Translations under genes and position numbers: made by a program | Notes under the pieces: generated by a model | The model's input: the letters and a program-made list of their open reading frames with translations, nothing else | Databases searched by the model: none | Told to the model about the DNA's origin: nothing | Assembly (NCBI GenBank): GCA_035934555.1 | Contig: DASYXT010000028.1 | Coordinates: 1 to 5,157, forward strand | DNA length: 5,157 nucleotides | Source: DASYXT01 sp035934555 | GTDB taxonomy: Bacteria > Verrucomicrobiota > Verrucomicrobiia > Limisphaerales > UBA8199 | Direction of reading: 5' to 3' | In this document: positions 1 through 4,929 of the stretch, piece by piece | How positions within the stretch are numbered: position 1 is the stretch's first letter | Layout of the letters: each line of letters starts with the position of its first letter

Positions 1-1
1 C

Positions 2-439
2 GAGGCCCGGGCCATCATCGAAGAAAACCTCCTGGAGGAAGTAAGGGACAATCATCCCGGAATGCTCCGGCGCTTTGTGCTGGCGGCGCACGCGGCGCCG
101 ACGGAGGCCGATCGGGCCGTGGTTGATCGCGACCTGCAGAACGTGCGGGAATTTGTCGGCAAGCGATCGACCTTGGAGATTTTGCTCATGATGGCCTTTT
201 TCGAAGGCTTCATCGCGAAGTTTATGGCATACTTGGCCGACCTGGCCGCCAAGCGGGGTTCCTCCGAGATGGTGTACACCGACGTGCATGGGGAATGCGA
301 CATAGCGCATACGGCGGGGCTGTTTTCGGCGCTCGATGCTGAATTGGCCATTGCCAAGAACCCTCCGCCGGTCGAGAAGATGCTTGGCGGGGTCAAGCTC
401 CTGCGGACGCTGTTGGAGACCATTGTTCGTCCTGCGTAA
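2..439 (+). CDS. Heme-oxygenase-like di-iron oxidase/oxygenase (HDO), C-terminal part, 5' end outside window
   Basis: The reading frame is open from base 2 to the TAA at 437-439 (145 residues) with no start of its own; the internal ATG at 62 lies inside the fold and is not the true start. The visible pattern fits the HDO superfamily (TenA/PqqC/CADD/SznF-like, often called iron-containing redox enzyme). It has an acidic ENLLEEV helix followed by an HP pair (His codon 53-55), then a helix with FFEGF (Glu codon 203-205). After that comes HGECDIAH, an HxxxDxxH signature with His at 287-289, Asp at 299-301 and His at 308-310. From family knowledge, this Glu/His/Asp set binds two non-heme irons, and members perform N-oxygenation, oxidative decarboxylation or C-C cleavage. 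The substrate cannot be read from the sequence. The gene ends 167 nt before the NRPS on the same strand, so shared transcription is likely. The missing first third matches the piece at 4930-5157 (see findings). Confidence 0.82.
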   Translation, partial: EARAIIEENLLEEVRDNHPGMLRRFVLAAHAAPTEADRAVVDRDLQNVREFVGKRSTLEILLMMAFFEGFIAKFMAYLADLAAKRGSSEMVYTDVHGECDIAHTAGLFSALDAELAIAKNPPPVEKMLGGVKLLRTLLETIVRPA

Positions 440-520
440 CCTGGTTTTTGCCATTCCTCTTGCGACGCAAATCCGGGACGGTTTGGCCGTGGCCGGCGGT
501 GGTGAGCGGCGGGTTCAGTG

Positions 521-549
521 CTCGGCCCAAAATGCGTCTTTGGGCCGGG
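521..549 (+). promoter_or_regulatory. Inverted repeat, stem-loop 1 of the leader
   Basis: Bases 521-531 pair with 539-549 to give an 11-bp stem (10 Watson-Crick pairs, one T-G) around a 7-nt loop; 523-531 and 539-547 are a perfect 9-bp inverted repeat. There is no downstream T-run, so it is not a textbook intrinsic terminator. Its right arm (543-549) is also the left arm of the next hairpin, so the two cannot form together. Confidence 0.5.
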
Positions 550-560
550 AAACCCCGGCC
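543..560 (+). promoter_or_regulatory. Inverted repeat, stem-loop 2, competing with stem-loops 1 and 3
   Basis: GGCCGGG at 543-549 pairs perfectly with CCCGGCC at 554-560 around an AAAC loop. Its right arm can instead pair downstream (555-560 CCGGCC with 569-574 GGCCGG, or 560-565 with 573-578). Together with stem-loop 1 this makes a chain of mutually exclusive structures. The function is inferred only; GC-rich DNA produces such repeats by chance more often than AT-rich DNA. Confidence 0.4.
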
Positions 561-606
561 GCACCAATGGCCGGTGCGCGAACCTGGGGTCGTCACCTCC
601 GGATAG

Positions 607-3600
607 TTGACGGACTTGCGCGAGCACAAACCTGTGATCCTCGAACGCCTGCAACAAGGCAAGCTGCCGGAACAGCCGCGGGACCCGGCGCTGAACCCCC
701 GCCGCGATGGAGAACGCCTCCCTTTGTCTTCCAGCCAGGAGCGGCTTTGGTTTATCGAACGGCTGGAGCCTGGAAGCTGCGCTTATAACCTTCCGCTGGG
801 GCTGCGCTTGCGGGGGAGGCTGGATATTTTTCAATTGCAGCGGGCCTTGAACGAGATTGTTGTCCGTCATGAAGCTGTGCGCACGACTTTCGAAACGATC
901 CAGGGCCGCCCCGTTCAGGTCATCCACGCGGCCGCGCCGCTGCCAGTGCCGCTGCTGGATTTGCAGGGATTACCAGCCAACATCCGTGAATCAGAGCTGA
1001 GCCGAGCCTGCCGGGAAGAGGCCCAAGGCGCTTTCGAGTTGAGCCGGGACTGGCCGTTTCGCGCGAAGCTGGTGCGGATGAGCGACAACGATCACGTTTT
1101 GGTATTCACGATGCATCATATCGCTTCGGACGGATGGTCTTTCGGGGTGCTATTAACGGAATTGAGGTGCCTGTACAATGCATTTGTTCAAGGGCAATCT
1201 TCGCCGCTGCCCGCGTTGGCGCTGCAATATTCTCAGTACGTGGGGATGCAGCGCGAAATGCTCGATAACCCGAAACTGGCGAGCCAGCTTGCTTATTGGC
1301 GGCAGAATCTGGCGGGCGCGCCGTTGCTCGAGCTTCCCGCTGACCGCCGCCGGCCATCGGAGCAAACCACACACGGGGCTGTGCTGTACTGGGATTTGCC
1401 CGAGGACCTTTTACCCGGCCTGGAACGGTTAAATCGAGCCGAAGGCGTGACCCTGTTCATGACGCTGCTGGCAGCGTTTCAGACTGTGCTGCACCGGTAT
1501 TGCCGGTGTGATGACATCCTCGTCGGGTGCCCGATCGCGGGTCGAAGGCGGGCGGAGTTCCAGACCTTAATCGGTCTTTTTGTGAACACGATTGTGTTGC
1601 GGGGGGACCTGTCGGGTGATCCGTCGTTTCGGGGCCTGCTGGCCCGAACCCGAAATACGGCTTTGGAGGCCTACCGGCATCAGGACTTGCCTTTCGAGAA
1701 ACTCGTCGAGGAACTGCATCCGCAGCGCGATCTAAGCCGTTCACCCTTGTTCCAGGTGATGCTGGTGCTGCAGAACGTTCCCTGGGGGGTGCCGGAACTG
1801 CGGGGCTTGGAAGTCACTGAAATGAGGATTGACACCAGGACCTCTAAATTCGATTTGACTCTAGACGTTTCGCAGCGGAAAGAGGTGCTGCGGCTGGCCG
1901 CGGAATACAACACGGATCTGTTTGACGAAGCGACCATTGCCCGGATGCTGGGCCACTACCAAACGCTGCTGCTGGCTGTTGCCGCCAATCCCGACCAGCG
2001 GCTTTCGCAACTGCCCCTGCTCAGGCAGGCGGAGCGCCAGCAACTGCTGCTGTCCTGGAATGAGACCAGCGCCGCCTTTCCCAGGGGGCGGTGTCTGCAC
2101 GATGTTTTCGAGGCACAGGCGCGGCGCACGCCACACAAAGTCGCCGTTGTATGCGAGGGCTCAAAACTCACCTACCGCCAATTAGACGAGCGAGCCAACC
2201 AGTTGGCCCACCGCCTGCAAAAGGCCGGCGTTGGGCCGGACATGCCAGTGGGGATTTGTCTGGAGCGATCGGTGGAAATGGTGGTGGGCCTGCTGGGCAT
2301 TCTGAAAGCCGGAGGCGCCTATTTGCCTTTGGATCCGGGTTATCCCAAAGAACGCCTGCAGTTCATGCTGGAGGATTCGGGGGCCAAGGTGCTGCTGACG
2401 CAAGAAGGGCTGGTGGGGGCACTGCCGCCACACCAGGCCCGAGTAATTCAACTTGACGGGGACTGGGGGGTGATCGGGCAGGAGAGCCGGCTCAAACCGC
2501 AAGCCGGGGTGACGGCGGAGCACCTGGCGTACCTGATTTATACCTCAGGTTCTACGGGCAAGCCTAAAGGAGTTGAGATTCAACACCGCTCGCTGTTGAA
2601 CCTGTTGCACTCGATGGGCCAGAAGCCGGGTCTGCGGGAGGATGACCGGTTGCTGGCGATCACGACGTTGAGTTTTGACATCGCGGGGTTGGAACTGTGG
2701 TTGCCATTGATTAGCGGAGCGCAAGTCATCATCGCGCGGCGGGAGACGGCCCGTGACGGGGCAGCGCTGGCGGGGCTGCTTGAGCGGTGCGAGGCGACGG
2801 TGCTGCAGGCGACTCCCAGCACCTTGCGGCTGCTTTTAGCGGCCGGCTGGGAAGGGAATTCTGACCTGAAACTCCTCTGCGGGGGCGAGCCATGGCAACG
2901 GGATTTAGCGGGGCAACTGCTGGGCAAATGCGGTTCGCTGTGGAATATGTATGGCCCGACGGAGACGACGATTTGGTCGGGTGCTTGCAAAGTGGAGGCG
3001 GAGCAAGAGGTACTAATAGGCGGGCCGATTGCCAATACGCAATTCTACGTATTGGACGGGCATTTGCAGCCGGTGCCGATGGGAGTAGCGGGGGAGTTAT
3101 GGATAGGGGGAGAGGGGGTGGCGCGGGGGTATTATGGGAAACCGGCGCTGACGCGGGAGCGGTTTAGGGCGAATCCGTTTTCCGGCGAGGCGGGTGGGAG
3201 GATATATAGAACGGGGGATCTGGTGCGGTGGCGCGAGGAGGGGAAAATAGAGTTTCTTGAGCGGTTGGACCACCAGGTGAAAATCCGGGGGTTTCGGGTG
3301 GAACTGGGGGAGATCGAAGCGGTGTTGAGCGCGCATGCGGCGGTTAAGCAAGCGGTGGTAGTAGCGCAGGCAGATGGGTCGGGAGAAGGAAGACTGGCGG
3401 CGTATGTGCTGGAGCGGGGCCGGGGCCAAGTATCGGTAGCGGAATTGCGGGAGCACCTGAAAGCGAGGCTGCCGGCGTTCATGATACCTGCCGCATTCGT
3501 CACCCTCGAGCATCTCCCGATGACTCCCAACGGCAAGATTGACCGGAAACAACTGCCGCAAGCCGAGCCGATGGACCTGAAAGACGAGCTGCCTCATTTG

Positions 3601-4704
3601 CGAGCTCGGGACGCGATCGAAGGCCAACTGGCCGCGATTTGGCAGCGCATCCTGGGCGTTAAGCAAGTGGGGATGCGAGACGATTTCTTTGAGTTGGGAG
3701 GGCACTCTTTACTCGGTCTGCAGCTTTTCGCCGAGATTGAACAAATCCTGCATCAGAAATTACCCCTGGCCGCGCTGTTTCGCTCCCCCACGATCGAGGC
3801 TCTCGCAGAGCTGATTCGAACCTCCAGCGGGGAGAGGGTTTGGCGGAGCCTTGTGCTTATTCGCGACGGCGGATCCAAGCAGCCGTTGTTTCTCGTTCAT
3901 GGGGCCGAGGGTAACGTCATCCTGTACCGCCAATTGGCCGGCCACCTCACCGAGGACAGGCCAGTTTACGGACTGCAGGCCCAAGGCCTCGACGGCCAGG
4001 CGGAATGTCCCGGCCGCTTTGAAGACATCGCGGCCCATTACATCCGGGAAATCCGATCGGTCCAGCGGCAAGGTCCCTACTACCTGGGCGGGTACTGCCT
4101 CGGCGGCGCTTTGGCCCTTGAGATGGCCCATCAGCTTCAACAACAGGGACAGACGGTCGGCCTGGTCGCCCTCATTGAATCCTACAACATTCATTCTCTG
4201 ACTTGCCTCAGTTCAAAGCCCTTATTGGCGTTCCACGCCTGCCAGAACGTGATCTTTCACGTTCAGAATCTCGTTTGCTCGAAGCGTTCCTGGCCTTTTT
4301 TGCGCGAAAAACTGCGCGTCGCCATCGCTCGGGCGCGCGTCCGGCTCGCGGCCCCGTTTGAGCCGCAACGCTACCCGCATTTGCTCATCAAGCGCGCTTT
4401 GCATCAGGCACAATCACGTTACACGCCCAAGCCCTACGCCGGTCGAGTGACCCTGTTCAGGCCTCGGACGTTCTTCCTCGGACTTGATGATGCCTCCTTT
4501 GGTTGGGCGCATATCGTTAAAGCTGGGTTGGAAGTAGATGTGTTGCCAGCTTATCCAAAAGCAATGCTGGTCGAGCCATTTGTGCAAGTGCTCGCCGCGC
4601 GCCTGGAACAAGCACTCGGGGCGGGAGTCGAGACGGATATGATACCCACGGCGGAGAATCCAGTGAGCCGTCTTTCCGCTGAACATTGCGCTGTTGTCCG
4701 GTGA
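607..4704 (+). CDS. Single-module nonribosomal peptide synthetase, C-A-T-TE, predicted glycine-activating
   Basis: A 1365-residue cytosolic NRPS module. In order it has a condensation domain (about residues 37-475), an adenylation domain (497-985), a thiolation/carrier domain (1000-1070) and a C-terminal thioesterase-like domain (1091-1337), then a 28-residue tail with no recognised motif. Core motifs of C, A and T are intact. The A pocket predicts glycine, while the TE active site is abnormal (see domain entries). The frame opens after a TAG at 604-606. The first possible start is TTG 607; TTG 616 and GTG 634 are alternatives, there is no ATG before the C domain, and none has a clear Shine-Dalgarno sequence. 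A leading C domain implies condensation with an acyl or peptidyl donor supplied in trans, or a starter-type reaction. There is no epimerisation or methylation domain. It lies downstream of, and probably in an operon with, an HDO oxygenase gene. Base use shifts inside the A domain (see findings). The final product is unknown. Confidence 0.97.
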   Translation: MTDLREHKPVILERLQQGKLPEQPRDPALNPRRDGERLPLSSSQERLWFIERLEPGSCAYNLPLGLRLRGRLDIFQLQRALNEIVVRHEAVRTTFETIQGRPVQVIHAAAPLPVPLLDLQGLPANIRESELSRACREEAQGAFELSRDWPFRAKLVRMSDNDHVLVFTMHHIASDGWSFGVLLTELRCLYNAFVQGQSSPLPALALQYSQYVGMQREMLDNPKLASQLAYWRQNLAGAPLLELPADRRRPSEQTTHGAVLYWDLPEDLLPGLERLNRAEGVTLFMTLLAAFQTVLHRYCRCDDILVGCPIAGRRRAEFQTLIGLFVNTIVLRGDLSGDPSFRGLLARTRNTALEAYRHQDLPFEKLVEELHPQRDLSRSPLFQVMLVLQNVPWGVPELRGLEVTEMRIDTRTSKFDLTLDVSQRKEVLRLAAEYNTDLFDEATIARMLGHYQTLLLAVAANPDQRLSQLPLLRQAERQQLLLSWNETSAAFPRGRCLHDVFEAQARRTPHKVAVVCEGSKLTYRQLDERANQLAHRLQKAGVGPDMPVGICLERSVEMVVGLLGILKAGGAYLPLDPGYPKERLQFMLEDSGAKVLLTQEGLVGALPPHQARVIQLDGDWGVIGQESRLKPQAGVTAEHLAYLIYTSGSTGKPKGVEIQHRSLLNLLHSMGQKPGLREDDRLLAITTLSFDIAGLELWLPLISGAQVIIARRETARDGAALAGLLERCEATVLQATPSTLRLLLAAGWEGNSDLKLLCGGEPWQRDLAGQLLGKCGSLWNMYGPTETTIWSGACKVEAEQEVLIGGPIANTQFYVLDGHLQPVPMGVAGELWIGGEGVARGYYGKPALTRERFRANPFSGEAGGRIYRTGDLVRWREEGKIEFLERLDHQVKIRGFRVELGEIEAVLSAHAAVKQAVVVAQADGSGEGRLAAYVLERGRGQVSVAELREHLKARLPAFMIPAAFVTLEHLPMTPNGKIDRKQLPQAEPMDLKDELPHLRARDAIEGQLAAIWQRILGVKQVGMRDDFFELGGHSLLGLQLFAEIEQILHQKLPLAALFRSPTIEALAELIRTSSGERVWRSLVLIRDGGSKQPLFLVHGAEGNVILYRQLAGHLTEDRPVYGLQAQGLDGQAECPGRFEDIAAHYIREIRSVQRQGPYYLGGYCLGGALALEMAHQLQQQGQTVGLVALIESYNIHSLTCLSSKPLLAFHACQNVIFHVQNLVCSKRSWPFLREKLRVAIARARVRLAAPFEPQRYPHLLIKRALHQAQSRYTPKPYAGRVTLFRPRTFFLGLDDASFGWAHIVKAGLEVDVLPAYPKAMLVEPFVQVLAARLEQALGAGVETDMIPTAENPVSRLSAEHCAVVR
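715..2031 (+). other. Condensation (C) domain of the NRPS
   Basis: Residues about 37-475. Visible core motifs are C1 (LPLSSSQERLWFI, 38-50), C2 (RHEAVRTTF, 87-95), C3 (HHIASDG, 170-176, with catalytic His171 and structural Asp175), C5 (IGLFVNTIVLRGDL, 322-335) and C6/C7 (HQDLPFEKLVEEL to RDLSRSPLFQVML). The active site is intact, so peptide-bond (amide) formation is expected. The sequence looks like the ordinary LCL class rather than a dual C/E or heterocyclisation domain, which would carry a DxxxxD variant. Because this is the first domain of the protein, the donor substrate must come from another protein or be a free acyl thioester. Subclass assignment is by eye and less certain than domain identity. 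Confidence 0.92.
2095..3561 (+). other. Adenylation (A) domain, predicted glycine specificity
   Basis: Residues about 497-985 carry A1 (LTYRQLDERAN), A2 (LKAGGAYLPLDPGYP), A3 (YTSGSTGKPKGV, 645-656), A4 (FDIAGLELW), A5 (NMYGPTETT, 780-788), A6, A7 (YRTGDLVR), A8 (KIRGFRVELGEIE) and A10 (PNGKIDR, with catalytic Lys977). Aligning by eye to the GrsA PheA positions gives Asp691, Ile692, Leu695, Gln734, Leu757, Gly759, Met781, Ile789, Trp790 and Lys977, which reads D-I-L-Q-L-G-M-I-W-K. From established knowledge, D-I-L-Q-L-G-L-I-W-K is the glycine code; only one position differs, and it is conservative. The domain should form glycyl-AMP and load glycine on the carrier. The part before A3 to before A10 is markedly G-rich on this strand. 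Confidence 0.88.
3106..3138 (+). other. Potential G-quadruplex motif inside the A6 region
   Basis: Four G-runs (3106-3110, 3114-3118, 3125-3129, 3136-3138) are separated by loops of 3, 6 and 6 nt, fitting the G3+N1-7 pattern on the coding strand. More G-runs lie just upstream (3081-3083, 3090-3094). They encode the Gly-rich A6 motif (GELWIGGEGVARGYYG), where the gene uses GGG repeatedly for glycine. Whether the structure forms or matters is untested. Confidence 0.45.
3604..3816 (+). other. Thiolation (peptidyl carrier) domain
   Basis: Residues about 1000-1070. The phosphopantetheine attachment motif DDFFELGGHSLL is complete, with Ser1034 as the attachment residue, so the carrier should be active after modification by a phosphopantetheinyl transferase (none is encoded in the window). 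The domain sits between A10 and the thioesterase, as in a terminal module. Confidence 0.93.
3877..4617 (+). other. Thioesterase (TE)-like domain with non-canonical catalytic residues
   Basis: Residues about 1091-1337 have the alpha/beta-hydrolase order of an integrated type I TE: PLFLVHGAEG, then YYLGGYCLGG, then LVALIES, then a lid region, then the C-terminal LPAYPKAMLVEPFVQVLA stretch. The nucleophile motif is G-Y-C-L-G, so Cys1164 (codon 4096-4098) replaces the usual Ser. The place where TE domains usually carry the catalytic Asp reads Glu1191. The terminal motif, usually P-G-N-H-x-x-M, reads P-A-Y-P-K-A-M, putting Pro1317 (codon 4555-4557) where the catalytic His belongs. Cys-type TEs are known, for example the beta-lactone-forming obafluorin TE, but loss of the His is unusual. 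The domain may be catalytically weak, use a different His, or have a non-hydrolytic role. Confidence 0.85.
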
Positions 4705-4724
4705 TGGCTTCATATCGCAGGCGA

Positions 4725-4754
4725 GTTGCTGGGCCGTGGTTTGGTGACAGCAAC
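4725..4754 (+). repeat. Inverted repeat GTTGCTG / CAGCAAC after the NRPS stop
   Basis: GTTGCTG at 4725-4731 and CAGCAAC at 4748-4754 form a perfect 7-bp stem with a 16-nt loop, starting 20 nt after the NRPS stop. A second hairpin follows directly (4755-4775). No T-run follows, so termination is only a possibility. GTTGCTG recurs at 4798-4804. Confidence 0.4.
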
Positions 4755-4775
4755 ACCGTTCCGGTATTTAACGGT
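4755..4775 (+). repeat. Inverted repeat ACCGTT / AACGGT overlapping a 10-nt-spaced direct repeat
   Basis: ACCGTT (4755-4760) and AACGGT (4770-4775) form a 6-bp stem with a 9-nt loop. Overlapping it, CGGTATT occurs twice, at 4762-4768 and 4772-4778, exactly 10 nt apart, about one helical turn. This could be a protein-binding site or part of a terminator; neither is proven. Confidence 0.35.
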
Positions 4776-4798
4776 ATTCCTTTCCGTACTATTCGGCG

Positions 4799-4826
4799 TT
4801 GCTGAACCAGGGACTGGTCTTATGAT
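4799..4826 (+). promoter_or_regulatory. Weak sigma-70-like promoter candidate for the downstream HDO
   Basis: TATGAT at 4821-4826 is a 5-of-6 match to the -10 consensus. TTGCTG at 4799-4804, with a 16-nt spacer, is only a 3-of-6 match to the -35. It lies in the AT-rich region about 100 nt before the HDO ATG, and its -35 overlaps a GTTGCTG repeat. Position is reasonable, sequence support is modest. Confidence 0.3.
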
Positions 4827-4894
4827 TACTTCCACTTAATTCATCGTGAAGCAACACATATGGCGACGAACATAGACCTGCGGGTGAAGCCTAA

Positions 4895-4924
4895 ATGAAA
4901 CACACCAAAGAAAAGCAACCATAA
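4895..4924 (+). CDS. Possible nine-residue leader ORF (MKHTKEKQP)
   Basis: ATG at 4895 is preceded by GGGTGA (4882-4887) with 7 nt spacing from its end, a better Shine-Dalgarno match than any in front of the HDO start. It runs nine codons to TAA 4922-4924, and the HDO ATG follows after 5 nt. The peptide is Lys-rich and not recognised. It could be a leader that couples translation into the HDO gene, or chance; such short ORFs are common. Confidence 0.25.
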   Translation: MKHTKEKQP

Positions 4925-4929
4925 AACCT

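Larger units (their letters stand above)
440..606 (+). other. GC-rich intergenic leader between HDO and NRPS
   Basis: These 167 nt separate the HDO stop from the NRPS start. I see no coding signature here: open frames that cross the region have no recognisable motif and run into the NRPS out of frame. The stretch is dense in inverted repeats built on GGCC/CCGG (described separately) and lacks a T-run. No good sigma-70 promoter and no clear Shine-Dalgarno sequence precedes the NRPS. It could be an untranslated spacer with RNA structure controlling read-through or translation of the NRPS. Confidence 0.6.
4705..4929 (+). other. Intergenic regulatory region upstream of the second HDO piece
   Basis: These 225 nt lie between the NRPS stop (TGA 4702-4704) and the HDO ATG, and are clearly more AT-rich than the genes. 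They contain two adjacent stem-loops just after the NRPS stop, five copies of AGCAAC/GTTGCT, a 10-nt-spaced direct repeat, a weak promoter-like pair and a nine-codon ORF ending 5 nt before the HDO start. I see no larger gene. In the joined view (see findings) this would be the main control region of an HDO-NRPS operon. Confidence 0.6.

Noticed and set aside
62..439. ATG at 62 as a true start of a short 125-residue protein
   Set aside because: The frame is open upstream to base 2 and the upstream residues (the ENLLEEV helix and the His before Pro-Gly) belong to the HDO metal site, so the ATG is internal.
336..788. 150-codon + strand frame bridging the HDO, the gap and the NRPS start
   Set aside because: It overlaps two well-supported genes out of frame, is Arg-, Ala- and Gly-rich, and shows no family motif.
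52..927. 291-codon open frame on the minus strand
   Set aside because: It lies antisense to the HDO fragment and the NRPS start, is rich in Arg, Pro and Ser with no recognisable motif, and is the kind of long shadow frame GC-rich DNA produces.
3097..3705. 202-codon minus-strand frame under the A and T domains
   Set aside because: It is antisense to intact NRPS motifs A6 to the carrier domain, and its Pro/Arg/His-rich composition reflects the G-rich sense strand.
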